64,000 nt of DNA from Periconia sp. R9002 (taxonomy: Eukaryota; Ascomycota; Dothideomycetes; Pleosporales; Periconiaceae), in the NCBI GenBank assembly GCA_023627715.1, contig JAMAHW010000124.1, positions 1 through 64,000 on the forward strand, read 5' to 3'. Under the pieces are notes generated by a model that worked only from the letters and a program-made list of their open reading frames with translations, had not been told where the DNA came from and searched no databases. Positions 9,624-20,988 of this stretch are shown piece after piece; positions within the stretch are counted from its first letter, which is position 1, and each line of letters begins with the position of its first letter. The translations under genes and the position numbers were made by a program.

Positions 9624-12600
9624 TTGAACTGGCCATGCGACATGGCTATGCCTCCAAACAACAACCTCGCTGATGAACTTAAGTGGTTGTATGAGCAAAA
9701 GCCATACGTGCCGCCCGCCACTCCGCTCTACGTATATGATCCAAGTGCGCCTATAACCTCGGAGACGAGTTCGTTCGAAGACTTTCCACGAAACGGTGAG
9801 CCAGATCATGCCCTCGTAAAGGCTGTTGCTCATCTAATACCAGCAGTATCGCGTGCAGCCACTCGCACTGTCGATGTACACAAGCCCTTGTTGGAACAGA
9901 ACCGAACGCCCGACATGGCGAGGCTAAGAATGGTGCCTTGCAATAGGAAGCCTTTGCTCGTCATTGCAGGTTTGCAGTCGAAAACCGTGCAAGCAACGCT
10001 CGTGAATCCACAGGTAGGTCTTGCGTCCGACAACCCTAGCTCGCGTAACTTGGTCCCCTCAGCATCGAGGCCCTGGCCCTTGGAGGAAGTAGGTGCTGCG
10101 ACTCAGAACATCGAAGCCATCGATCTCACGGCAGAACCTACGAAACCAACACTGAGTCGCAAGGTCACAAAGCGAAAGAGCGATGAGTTGGATGAGGAAC
10201 ATACCCCTCAGAAATCACCTAGGTCGACCACGAAAGCACCGGTGCTAGTTTCCAGTCCTGAATACGATGGTTTCACACACATTGATGAGATCCTCCTTGT
10301 TTCGGAAAGCCTGCCCTCACCGTACCCGACTACTGTTAATTCACCCAAACAGGGTCTGCGCCCGGCGCCAGCGCACGAGGATAGGGCTGACCGAGCCGGG
10401 TTGGAGCCCACGCCTGTTGCTCCTGGAAAAGAAGCTCCTTTCGTAGAGGATATGAATCTGGAACGGCCTACTGCAAATAGCGGGAAGCGCATGTCACTGA
10501 GTCGTGTACCTTCCGAGACAGATGCACCCGTTACGAAGTTGACAAAACAGTACCGCAGTCCTTTGCTCTCTCGAACTAACCGGGATATTCACAAACAAAC
10601 GACTGTGGAAAGAGCCTGTGATGCCGTGATGGATCATGAAGAAGACTTTGAATCACTGAGTGACATCGATATAGATGATATTCAGGAAAGTGCCAAGACC
10701 CTCGTTACAACAGACACGCTTGCTCGAGATCGTCATACTCCTGTACCAGCGCAAAGGCAATTGCCGGTCGGTTCGCCATCAAAACCCATACAAACGACAA
10801 TGACTCTTGTCGTCGCTGCTTCTGAGAAACCCAATAGCGCACGGAAACAACATGCACCAGTTCCACAAACGCACGTTGCACCTGGTTCAGCACCGGATCT
10901 GCATTGCGATATGCCTTTAGTCTCTCAATCACCGAACGAGGAGATCAGCAACCTTGAGCAAATTATCCAAGTTTTTCTCAAGGCGGAAGGTCGTCATTTG
11001 AAGCATCATGTGCAGACTGCAGTGTCAGCCTTCTCCAAGGCTAAACAGACGTATCTCAAACATGTAGAAGCGGGCACATCAACTGTGGGTCATCAGGCTG
11101 CAGTAACACGCGAGAACGAGAAGAGGAAATCTTTTGAACAAATGATTGCAGCAAAGACTGAGCATGAAGATCTGGAGAAGAAGAGACAGGAGTTAAGGGA
11201 CAAAATGCTTTACGATATGGATAATAGCGATTTCAACGAAAAAGACAGCAAAGCTCTGACGGCTCTTAGCAACAAAGTCAAGCAGGTTCAAATAAGGATG
11301 TATCATTTGCTTGAGCGAACCGGTATGAGTAACTACATGACGCTCACAAGGGCCGAGCGTGATAAGGAAGCCAGTGAAACTGACATCCAGTCTACGCCCA
11401 TAACACCAGTTTCAGAAAAACCTGCAATACTTGGCGATCCAAACTCAAGCCAGATACCTCAAATTCAGTACGAGCAACACAAGAAAGTATCTGTGCGAGA
11501 GGCCTGGACTCCTTCGCGGCAGATTCGGTTCGCCCAGAGCCACACCGTACCAACCAAACCTACCTCGCCGGGTTGGAAATATGCCGTACACAATCATGAA
11601 TCACTACACACTCGTCAACTGAAGTCAACTAGCTCACGCGCTCGAGCGGATCGCACCCGGCCAGCTACCTGCCCGCACCCAGCAAGTATATCAGACGACG
11701 AACACGGTTCTGATTTGCACATCGATGACGTACAGCAATACAGCGAACCTTTAGACAGGGCACAAGAAGTTGGCATTGGAGAAGATGACGTTAGTCGAGA
11801 CTATGATGAATACGGCGACACTGTTTTTAACACGATTGACGAGGTTGGGAATGGGCCGACTGAATTCTCCGATTGGAAAGGAGACAAGGTGACTACTCGA
11901 CATCGCCCGCCAACCGGAGAGGTCTTACGGAACGAGTCTGGAAAGGATGCCAAACAGGCCAAAGCACCATTCCCCTCCAAAAACCCACAGTTCAGTCAGC
12001 CTGGAATGACCCACCCCTGGTCACGCGAGGTCAGACAGGCTCTGCTTCATAAGTTTTACCTTCGAGGTTTCCGTCCTGGACAGTTGGAAGCAATCAATAC
12101 TACTTTGAGTGGTGAGCATTGTTTTGTCCTGATGCCAACGGGGGGCGGTAAATCCTTGTGCTACCAGCTACCTTCAGTCATTTCATCAGGCAGGACAAAG
12201 GGCGCCACAATTGTTGTGTCACCCCTCTTGAGTCTGATGGAGGACCAAGTGGTCGCGTGCCAAGAACGATTTGGTATGCGGGCTTTCCTCATGAATGGCC
12301 AGTCCACGAAGATGCACAAGGATTGGATCATGGATAGTCTACAACAGAGGGAGCCTGGAGACTTCATACAACTTCTCTACGTCACTCCAGAGATGTTGAA
12401 TACAAATCTGAGAATGATTGATGCCCTGCAAGAGATGTACCAACGAAACCGACTCGCTCGCATAGTGATTGACGAAGCACATTGTGTCAGCCAGTGGGGT
12501 CATGATTTCAGGCCCGATTACAAAGCCGTGGGCGACGTTCTGCGTCAATTTTCAGGCGTGCCAATCATTGCTCTTACTGCAACGGCAACTCAGCTCGTGA

Positions 12601-14686
12601 GAACCGACGTCATGACAAATTTAGGCATCAACGGCTGTCGCGTATACTCTCAGAGCTTCAACCGTCCGAATCTTTCGTATCATGTCCTCCCGAAAAAGGC
12701 AAAGTCAATCGAGACCATAGCGGAGATGATCAAATCGCAATACATGCGCAAGTGTGGGATCGTTTATTGTTTATCTCGCGCGGCTTGCGAGAAAACCGCG
12801 GAAAAGCTTGCCGAACTAGGCATTTCAGCATTTCACTACCATGCTGGAATGTCGGCAGAGGAACGGTCTGACGTTCAACGAAAGTGGCAGTCTAACGAGT
12901 ACCACGTGATTGTTGCCACAATCGCCTTCGGAATGGGCATCGACAAAGCCGATGTGCGGTTCGTTATACACCATACTTTACCTAAAAATTTAGAAGGGTA
13001 TTACCAAGAGACGGGCCGCGCTGGCCGGGATGGGAGACGTTCAGACTGCTACCTGCTTTACCAATATGCGGACAGCAAAACCCTGCGAGCAATGATTGAC
13101 GAGGGTGAGGGTAGCTGGGAGCAGAAGCAGCTTCAACGCGATATGCTAAGGCATGTCATCCAATTCTGCGAGAACAAGAGTGACTGCCGTCGGGTCCAAG
13201 TCCTCAACTACTTCGGCGAGTCATTCGACGGTAAGAATTGCAATGAGACTTGCGACACTTGCGCGTCAGGCGTTATGTTCAAGGAGGAAGATTTCAGCGA
13301 ATATGCGCAGAAAGCTATTAGGTTGGTCAGGGCAGTTGAAGAGTCCCAAATGACGGTGTTGCAGTGTGTTGATGCATTTCGAGGGGTCAGCAACGCGAAA
13401 GTAAAAGACGCCCGACTGGACAAGAGATTACTTGGAGCTGGAAGTGATCTGGAGAGGGGGGATGTCGAACGCATTTTCAATCATCTTGTTGAGGCTAATG
13501 CGCTGCGTCTGAAGTCTGTAACCAACAGACGTGGGTTCTCTACCAACTACGTTCACGTAAGTGCAGTGTTCCTTTATCCCATACTCCAGTGATACTCCAC
13601 TGACGGGCTTAGCTTGGTTCGAAGCACCGAGAATTCGAGAGCGGTGCACGACTGTTTAAGATGCAGGTTCGTGCGACAACTCGTAAAGCTGGTATGGTGG
13701 GGCGACAGCCTAAGCGCAAAACTGCCAAGCGCTGTACCGATTACCCATCAACCAACGTTTCTTCATCCCGCCCTGCCGGCAAACAGGGTTGGCAGGATCC
13801 GGCGCGCAATCAAGCCAACAATGAGGATGAGGACGGGGATTACCGGGCAGAACCATCTCACTCAAGGCGGAATCAGAACCAACCTTATAAAGACAGCGGA
13901 TTGGTTGGTCCTAGTGTAAATAAGGACGAGGATGCCGATTTCATATTCGCGCCTTTTCGTGAACCACAGTCTATGCGACAAAAGCGACCAATAACGCTTG
14001 GGACCTCGATAACTACGGATCAGAGGACCTATGCTTTAGCCGAGACCCAGAAAGATCTGCTGGACAGTTTCATGAGAGAAGCGAAAGACAAAGCCAGGAA
14101 GATAAAGATACAGAATAACATGAGAGCTGCGCCTTTTTCAGACACTGTTTTCCGGGAATTTTTCTTTGAGTTACCAAGCAGGTTGGAAGAGATGCGAACA
14201 ATTTCTGGCGCACAGTCTGATATGGTCACCGCATTCGGGAAATTTTTCCTTCCCCTTATCAAAGAGACTAAAAATGTCCTGGGTGGGATGAGGCCTGCGG
14301 CAAGAGATCATGTCACTGCACGTGGACAGCAATCTGCTGGTTTTTATGAGGACGAAGAAGTGGAGAGCAATGATGACGAGAAACCTGTGGACCCCAACCA
14401 TGTGAATGTTATTGATCTGACAGGCGATAACCACGGGTATATTGGTGCACGAGCAGATGTGGGGAGTGAAGATACATTCTCTATGAACGAGAACGAAGAT
14501 GATGGCCAGGAATACACCAGTCATTTCTTCAACCGACCTCCCAAGCGCAAAGTTGTCGAATTCAGCAGGTGTATGAAAGCAATACCGCCGGGCCCGCCGC
14601 GTAAAAGAAGAACTACAAGCATCGCGCCACGAGCTAGACCCTCTAAAGCGAGTTACAGGAAGGACGATGCCGAAAAAAAGGTCTAG
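9624..14686 (+). CDS. RecQ-family DNA helicase, BLM/Sgs1/QDE-3 type
   Basis: A 3'-5' DNA helicase for recombination and replication-fork repair in the nucleus. Exons are 9624-13556 and 13613-14686, with a 56-bp intron (GTAAGT ... CTTAG); the product is about 1668 residues. The first about 800 residues are acidic and disordered, as in Sgs1/BLM. The helicase core shows LRGFRPGQLEAI (motif 0), PTGGGKSLCYQLP (I), DEAHCVSQWGHDFRPDY (II), ALTATAT (III) and YYQETGRAGRDG (VI). A RecQ-Ct zinc site (C..C in CNETCDTCAS) and winged helix follow. Exon 2 encodes an HRDC domain (TYALAETQKDLL...). The start is likely the Met at 9642 or 9648, since NNLADELKWL resembles the N terminus of fungal orthologues. 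A probable A-run frameshift shortens the C terminus (see findings). Confidence 0.9.
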
Positions 14687-14834
14687 GACATATGTGAACA
14701 CAACATACGCTGGCGTAACAAAGAGTGGTGGTAGGGGTTCTCAGCCTGCAAGTGGAGGCAGGTACCGAAAAGGTGGAGGAGGCAATGGCGCCACCGATGG
14801 CGGAGCGAGGCCTATAAGGACGATGCCCGCTTGA
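14687..14834 (+). other. Probable displaced C terminus of the RecQ helicase
   Basis: One frame over from the annotated stop, an open frame crosses the A7 run at 14673-14679 and runs to a TGA at 14832-14834. It is Gly/Arg/Ser-rich (TKSGGRGSQPASGGR) and ends RPIRTMPA. A Gly-rich tail ending in a short MP-type motif is what I expect at the end of fungal Sgs1-type proteins. A one-base length change in the A-run would explain the shift. A very short intron starting GTCTAG is possible but has a poor donor. Confidence 0.5.
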
Positions 14835-16102
14835 AGTGTCGAGTCTGCACGTGTGTTGTGGAGAAGAAATGCGTGAGTGTGTTGTATTTAGTTGAGGGCA
14901 TATGTGGTTTTCATGGGGCCATCGAAAGGAATGCCCACAGATTATGATTATAGGACATGAGAATGATGCAGCGCTTCTCTTGATACTGCATGGATTGTTC
15001 TACGCTGGTCGTGAGGAAATTAAAGAACCCGTCTTCGATGAGCGGTGCTTGTTTCTTGCTTGCTTAAGCTGACATTTCTCTGATTTGATAAGTGGAGTGC
15101 GTGGCCTGATCAGATAAGTCTTCCACTAAAGACGGCACTTACTCTTCCGGTAAGGTGTGTTCCCTTATTTCTTCTTTTCGGAAGCCTTGCTCCTAAGATG
15201 CATTGAGACAGAAGGTTGAGGACCGGGCAACAAGAGTGAGGTGACAGCCGCTACAGGAGCCAGGATGAGAGTCGAGAGTGGTGATTGCGTCGTAGCCACA
15301 AAGATGATTGCAATCGACCAAAAGCTATGTGTAAGGCATGCCTACTCTTTCGCTCTTGAATAGGTGTTACATGCTAAATTGATTGACTGATGAAGCAATT
15401 TTCCTCTACGACCTTGGGAGCGTCCACAGTCTTGTGGTCTCTCGTAAGCTCTGTGGATGCTGGGTGATGGTAGCCAGTTTTGATCTCTCAGCATCGCGGC
15501 GGAGCATATGCTGCTGTGGCCGCTATTCTTGTACCATATTAAATCACGTGATGCTTATGTAACGCCGGGTGTCAAGTCCTTCGCTTAAAGAAGAGGGAGA
15601 ATTGTGTTGCAGGCTGCCTTTGGGGGGAAGCCGCATTCGCTAGCCACTGTACCTAACTCAAAACCTGGAACAGTTTTCTAAAAAGCTCAAATCGGCAGAA
15701 GCTTCGGCCGAAACTCTCGAACTAAACTTGAGGAACATCTAAAATAAAAACCTAAGATATATGATTGAATCATATCAGCCTCAAAATGAAATCAACAAGG
15801 GTGTTGTTCCGCTTTTGGCTAGAACCCCTGCCACGACCCGAAGTAATAGAAAGGCAGCCAATCGACACTACTGCTGAATCCTGCTAATTTCTCCGCAAGA
15901 ACCTATACGACTTTCTCTTTTACGGAGAACTACTACTTCAGCACAATGATCTACTTGCTGTGGGGAATTGTTCCCGGATTATACTGGTTCTTCATGAGCA
16001 TTCAGGTGGATAGCTCATACAAAAACAGAAAGCATTTAATAACTTTGAATTGAATAGTCTGGTAGTACTTTCAGGATTTGTCCTAGAAATCGGCTATATT
16101 TC
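14835..16102. other. Gene-free, partly AT-rich stretch
   Basis: I see no coding frame with protein-like continuity. 15660-16080 is AT-rich with many short stops, consistent with decayed repeat DNA. A CACGTG-like site (ATCACGTGAT) lies near 15542-15551. Confidence 0.35.
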
Positions 16103-16495
16103 TTAATAGGGGGTCCCTTCGAGAAGGTGCTTCAACCCGAGTCGATCATCCCACTCTGAGCTAATGATATGTCGCAAATCAAGTAGGCGACACAGCACCA
16201 AGTCATCTTCCGACAAGGTATCGATGTCTTCTATTGCCAGTCCGACGACGTCAACAATGCAGTCCTGGAAGATAGAGCGATCGTATTAGTCCGATCCAAG
16301 ATGGTCCTCATTTTGATTTGCTTTGAGAGATACCGCATTGGCAAACAAGCAGATCCAGATCAACACAGGCTTCATCAATGTGCCGAAGTCGCTGCTTTGG
16401 CGCTGTTCTGTCGGCCATCCGGCTCGGTAGTCTTTGACCCGTATGCCGTACCTGAAGAGTGGCAGTGGTGCCAGTACCAGCTCATTTGCTCTCAT
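16103..16495 (-). pseudogene. Unrecognised ORF relic with internal stop
   Basis: On the minus strand a 69-codon frame (from 16495) stops at 16286. The same frame then reopens as RSIFQDCIVDVVGLAIEDID, then LSEDDLVLCRLLDLRHI and SEWDDRLGLKHLL, stopping at 16103-16105. The second part has the composition of a folded acidic helical domain. Family not recognised. It looks like the 3' end of a lost gene. Confidence 0.3.
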
Positions 16496-16904
16496 ATTTT
16501 ACGGAGCGGCGTTCCAGTGAAAAAGTGCAATTTCAGGCTTCGTAGCCATTGCATGTCGTGCAAAATTTCGGACATGGGTCTAAGCTGGGAAGTTTCTATC
16601 GTGCTATTGTACGCAAACGAGATGGTGTTCTGCCGAGACTGGCCACGAAGACTAAGTGGCTATTCTGTCCCGCTCAGTTTTATTCTCGGTCACGTCAATG
16701 CTATTTGCCGTTGCCACGGCAGAAGGAGTCTTGCAGCGCGACGCATTGATGGAGTTGACTCACGTACTGACACTCTTTCCAACAGTCAAAGTAAGGGAGC
16801 TGGCGAAAATGGGCAAGCTCATGATGCTGCTGATGGTTTGAATAGAGAAACCGCACGGTAAGAGAAGGGCCGTTGTAGTCTCGGTGATGGCTGAGCGTAC
16901 TTCC

Positions 16905-17100
16905 ATGTTCGATTCTGTAGCCTCCGCTTATGCGCAAGATGATCACTGCAGAAGGGGCTGGGAGTGACCTCGCTTGAAGCCTCCTATTCAGTAAGAACAA
17001 CAGAAGTTACACTACACTTTTCATCGAATGAATGATCCCGATTATTGTGATTTATCAGAATAACGTTACCATCCAATCTGACAATAGTAGAAAGTGGTAG
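16905..17100 (-). repeat. Inverted repeat, left arm
   Basis: Read on the minus strand, this block matches 19740-19912 on the plus strand. Shared phrases include GATAAATCACAATA, GATGAAAAGTGTAGTGTAAC, GGCTTCAAGCGAGGTCAC, CAGCCCCTTCTGCA and CATCTTGCGCATAAGCGG. The two arms face each other about 2.6 kb apart and enclose the small secreted-peptide gene at 18477. Confidence 0.8.
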
Positions 17101-17123
17101 TATTAATAGCTATTCCTGTACTA

Positions 17124-17189
17124 CTATCTCTCTTGAGCGGATGCTACACTTAGGCAAGCGACAATTAGAAGAGGTGTGTGAACTTTCAT
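17124..17189 (-). pseudogene. Signal-peptide-like stub
   Basis: A 21-residue frame starting at 17189 (MKVHTPLLIVACLSVASAQER) has the shape of a fungal secretion signal with an Ala-x-Ala-type site (SVASA), then two TAG stops. A TATAAG box lies about 100 bp upstream. It may be exon 1 of a small secreted protein whose remainder was lost at the adjacent repeat arm, or chance. No good donor site precedes the stops. Confidence 0.25.
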
Positions 17190-17399
17190 AGTGGATGAGG
17201 AAAGAGTATGTTCGGCCGCGTATGATAACTTTAACCCTGTACGAAAAAGTGGAGGGATGAAGTGGACAAAGGAATCAACATACTTATACAGCACTGCCCC
17301 GGATAGAACTGTAGAATATCTTTCCGGCATGTTCGGACCTGCTGATGCTAGAAATAAGATATCTTTTACTATGTTCGGGTCAGCTACGTGTAGAACTAA

Positions 17400-18342
17400 T
17401 GGTTAGTCTAAAAGAATTCATAAGATGACGTAAATACTTCTAGAGTTCAAGGTTCAAAAATCTGATATAACTGATGAATCGCCAAAATGGAGCGATTTGG
17501 GTCCATTTTCGTTGCTGTTTAAGGGTCACCTAAACTCGGTAAGGTCTTCCAGGTTGACTTTGTTTGAGTATAGCTCCTATCCTATACTGTGGAAAGACGT
17601 CTGCTGTCCTTTAACTAGAGCTGAAGATTTTGGTCTGTCGATATAAACATATAGACATACAAGGTTGCCATTCCACATCTCATATATTGAGCGTTGTGTG
17701 CTATACCGCGCGACTAAAGCTCAGACTTTCACATGAAACTCGACGCACATCACCTACGTTCGAACTAGGTGTCAAGGAAGCTGAGGAGATTTCCGTGATA
17801 ACAGGTTAACGTTGCGCGCTGATTGATATTACATGTTGCGTGTCATTTCCCTATACAAAGGATGGCTTGCGTACCATAAGCAATAACAGTGAGCCGGACG
17901 AATTATGCTACAACGGTCTACGACATCCCTCGAAACACCTCTCATACTGCGCTAGGATCTTAGTCACGTCCCCTATTTGGAGAGGGGGCTGGTATACAAG
18001 ATGCACTAGGTTGCATTCCACAGCTGCAGATCTCGATGCGATACCCAATGCACACGGGCTCGACACGCGTTCGGGGAGGGACATGCGTTCCGAGTTAGCA
18101 TCCTAGAGCAGATACCGCTCCGATGTATTTTGAGGCTGATTCACCTCCGATGCTGATGTAGACGTCGACGTATCCGATGCGAATGCTCACAGTGACAAGT
18201 ACACTGCAAGCCAGCATTGAACACACTGATCTAGGCTAGCGTTGCGCGCTCCTTTCCCCTAATGTTGTAGCTTTCGTAAGCGACGGAGGTGACTCGGGCG
18301 AATTCAATCAACCCCAAATAGTAGTATTAGTACGGTTGAAAG
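17400..18342. other. Gene-free stretch with two CGTTGCGCGCT motifs
   Basis: No supported gene. The motif CGTTGCGCGCT, part of the repeat terminus described for R2, appears at about 17810 and 18240 in the same orientation, so this stretch likely holds remains of that element. Confidence 0.35.
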
Positions 18343-18348
18343 TATATA
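18343..18348 (+). promoter_or_regulatory. Possible TATA box for the 18477 gene
   Basis: TATATA in the context AGTATATAGT lies about 130 bp upstream of the ATG at 18477. The intervening leader is pyrimidine-rich and has no earlier ATG. This is a pattern match only. Confidence 0.3.
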
Positions 18349-18476
18349 GTCCACCCGTGAACCGTTTTGCTTGGACAATCAACTCATAATCCTATCTTAT
18401 TCAATCACCTCCAACCCTCACATTCTCGTAACAACTACCTTCTTCAAGCTGTTTCCGGTTTGAAAGCATTGCAAAT

Positions 18477-18676
18477 ATGAACGCCAAAGTTCTTTTGTTG
18501 AGCTTTCTAGTTACCATAGTATCCGCTGGCGTTATTCCGGTGGAGGATACTAGTTGTAACTGTGGTGTAAGTGGTTTCTATGTGCTGTGCCTATCAATAC
18601 GTAGTGTAGAGCTTATCGCATTGTTCCGATACTTTAGGCTAGCTCCCCAGTCGATCCAAATATGAACGGGGTGTAA
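18477..18676 (+). CDS. Very small secreted peptide with CxCG motif
   Basis: Exons are 18477-18566 and 18638-18676, with a 71-bp intron (GTAAGTGG ... CTTTAG); the product is 42 residues. The N terminus is a clear signal peptide (MNAKVLLLSFLVTIVSAG). The mature part holds the block VEDTSCNCG, encoded at the very end of exon 1, followed by a 12-residue tail from exon 2. The plan (signal peptide, Cys-x-Cys-Gly-type block at the first exon junction, intron beginning GTAAGTGGTT, very short last exon) matches the larger tandem-intron gene at 28591, so the two may be related. Function unknown; an effector-like or processed peptide are possibilities I cannot separate. Coding status rests on the signal peptide and intron sites only. 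Confidence 0.45.
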
Positions 18677-18934
18677 CGGGTTGTACCCGGATTAGCACTC
18701 GACTGTGCCTTCGTGAGATTACGGATACTCTGAGGGAGTCCACGAACAAAGGACAGGGCTAGTCATTGGATAGGTCTAGGGTAGTCTTTAGAGGGTCCTT
18801 CTCACACGCTAGACCCTCCGCATGTAATAAGGATAGCGACACTCTGAGCCCTTATAGCTCTCCATCGAATCTATACTTATTCCTTCTAGCCTTCATCCCT
18901 CAGCGGGTTGAGCCCCTCACACGAGGGACTTAGT

Positions 18935-19770
18935 CCTCTTAGGTAGCACGTAGCCGACGCCATCACACTATGGATGAAGACGCCCCACCGCTCATAGTGC
19001 GGGGAAATAAACTGCCTATGTCACACTACTTTCTAACAAGCGTGTAGCCACAGAGCTCCTAGTTACTACCTGCCTCTTCCTACCATCCTTCCTCTTTAGA
19101 ATACTAATATCAACCGTGCGGAGGCGCGCTAATTTGACAGCGACTCTGACCCACCTTAGAAGCCATGTACTTCTGGACATCAAGAAACATGAGAGATGCA
19201 TCACTTTCAGAGCTACATGAAACTGTCAACGCCTTACTATGCACTTCATGAAACGAACAAAGTCATGTTCAGGCTTCTTGTCAACAGTTCGGAAAACAAA
19301 ATCGCGTTTCCTTCTTGTATTGCATTACTTGCACTTACAAATCCTTTTATTTCCTGCACGGAGCAGATCGCCTACTCTATTCTGGACCATCAGAGTTGTC
19401 ATCTGCCTAGCGGATCTTAGACGTGACGACATGCATCGCTGCATGATTGGGAAACTCAGGATCCCTGCTCTTCCATGTAATGGCTTTGCATTCATGCATT
19501 ACCCGTACATGCATGTACAGTTGGCTCGTAAAATGAGACTGCTGCAAGGCCTGGTCTAGATAGTACCGTGGCAGCAAGCTAGTCTGTCTACCAACACCGG
19601 CTGCAGCCTTGCGCACGTGTGTTGTGGAAATTTCGACCAAACTCTTTAGTAGCGTTGCGCGATAGAGGTATTTAATGTAAAGAAGAGTCAAGTATAGGTA
19701 TATAGATAAGTATTTAATAGTAAGTTAAGGTAGTTAGTAAATTTCCTATAGTAGTTGTCAGACTGGATGG
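18935..19770 (+). repeat. Repeat R1, copy 1
   Basis: Homologous to 27666-28365 (inverse orientation) and 49480-50355 (same orientation). Shared landmarks run from GACGCCATC.CACTA..GGATGAA through CTCATAGTGCGGGGAAA, TGACCCACCTT.GAAGCCATG and GGAGCAGATCGCCTACTCTA to GGGAAACTCAG.ATCCCTGCTC. Open frames inside are not conserved between copies, so I treat R1 as non-coding. At its 3' end (19663-19765) this copy differs from 50262-50355 almost only by C-to-T and G-to-A changes. Confidence 0.8.
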
Positions 19771-19912
19771 TATTCTGATAAATCACAATAGTCGGGGTCA
19801 TCTCTTGGATGAAAAGTGTAGTGTAACTGTGTTGCTCTCCCTGGATACGAGGCTTCAAGCGAGGTCACTTCCAGCCCCTTCTGCACTGATCATCTTGCGC
19901 ATAAGCGGATCG
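19740..19912 (+). repeat. Inverted repeat, right arm
   Basis: Plus-strand partner of 16905-17100 (see that entry for shared phrases). Similarity stops at about GCATAAGCGG on this side. It overlaps the end of R1 copy 1 slightly. Confidence 0.8.
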
Positions 19913-20360
19913 TTGCTAAGACTGAGGCTGACATTAAGGCAATGCGGGGTAGCTCTTGTTTGAGTTAGCGCTGCGCGCTGTCCCGCGCTTAGGGTTACCA
20001 ACATGGGCTCGAGCTCGAGCCCCAACATCTGAAAAGAACACACCACCCTTTCAGGTCGCCGACTACAATAGTCTGCAAAGTCTCTCCCGTCTCTTTCTTT
20101 TTTCCTTTTACCGAGTCCTTGCTTTGGACTTGTTGGACGGAGGGATGATCTGATAAGTTTTTGTATTGGGCACCTTCCTGTTTGGAATTGAAGTCCTCTT
20201 GCACGCGTGGCGAAACAATAAGGGGTAGATAACGTGGCGATTTGATTTCGATCGAATGGTGATCAAGGCTAGAGAGTTCTTTCTTTTCCTCAGCTATACT
20301 AGCTGCTCAGAGTTGGATGTAGGCTTGAGTTACTGGTTCCGGTGACGCCGTCGGGGCGGC

Positions 20361-20735
20361 GTGCGATACTCAACGGCAATACGCGATGGTGTGCCGAACG
20401 TCGTCCGCGTGCACAACATGCTGTCGACGCACGCCGTCCTTATCATGACCGAGCGGTTTGCCAGGAACTGGCAGCGGTGCTCCGTCGAGTCGTGGGTGCT
20501 GTCCCGCCATGTTGATGTGTCAGTAGCACTAACTCACCGACTGTATCGAGTGTACGCTCAGCAGACGCCGCTGTTCTATCCGGCTTTGGAGCTGGAGGGC
20601 AACGAGGCGACGCGGCTCGACCTCCAGGGCATCTCAGTTACAGACGAATGGACAGGGTTTTCGGTTGACAGCCCAGAGACAGCCAACCTGAGCTCGGTTG
20701 CTGTCTCCATGGCGCGCCACTCGTTGAGGCCTTAA
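20361..20735 (+). other. Unrecognised GC-rich ORF, 124 residues
   Basis: Open from 20361 to a TAA at 20733-20735, with no stop for some distance upstream, so it may be the C-terminal part of a longer gene. The translation is protein-like (MTERFARNWQRCSVESW, then LTHRLYRVYAQQTPLFYPAL, then LDLQGISVTDEWTGF). No family recognised. It sits next to a GALE fragment, so it may have arrived in the same duplication as the nucleotide-sugar genes; that is a guess. Confidence 0.3.
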
Positions 20736-20988
20736 CCATTGTTGAGCCTCCACTGTAACTATTCACATAAACAATCTTCAGGGTGTTCCATCGTCCATCC
20801 TTTACATGCGTGTGTATGGCTTATTTCCCGGGGTCCCAACGCTTGCAACTGCGGATGGACTGATCTTAGGAATGCCATCTTACCTTGCCTGACTATTTTA
20901 ATCCGGACTTTCGTATTCCACACCTGATCGTTGCCCACATAAAGCCCCTCTACCCTTTGCCCGTACCTCGCCTTTTATAGATGAAATT

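Noticed and set aside
9624..14686. Telomere-linked RecQ helicase (TLH) as part of an OrsD-like element
   Set aside because: The gene has a long acidic N terminus, RecQ-Ct and HRDC, which is the BLM/Sgs1/QDE-3 plan, and it lacks the OrsD-like N terminus.
16301..16861. 186-residue plus-strand ORF
   Set aside because: It has no recognisable motif, overlaps minus-strand frames and ends in one arm of the inverted repeat. Composition gives no support.
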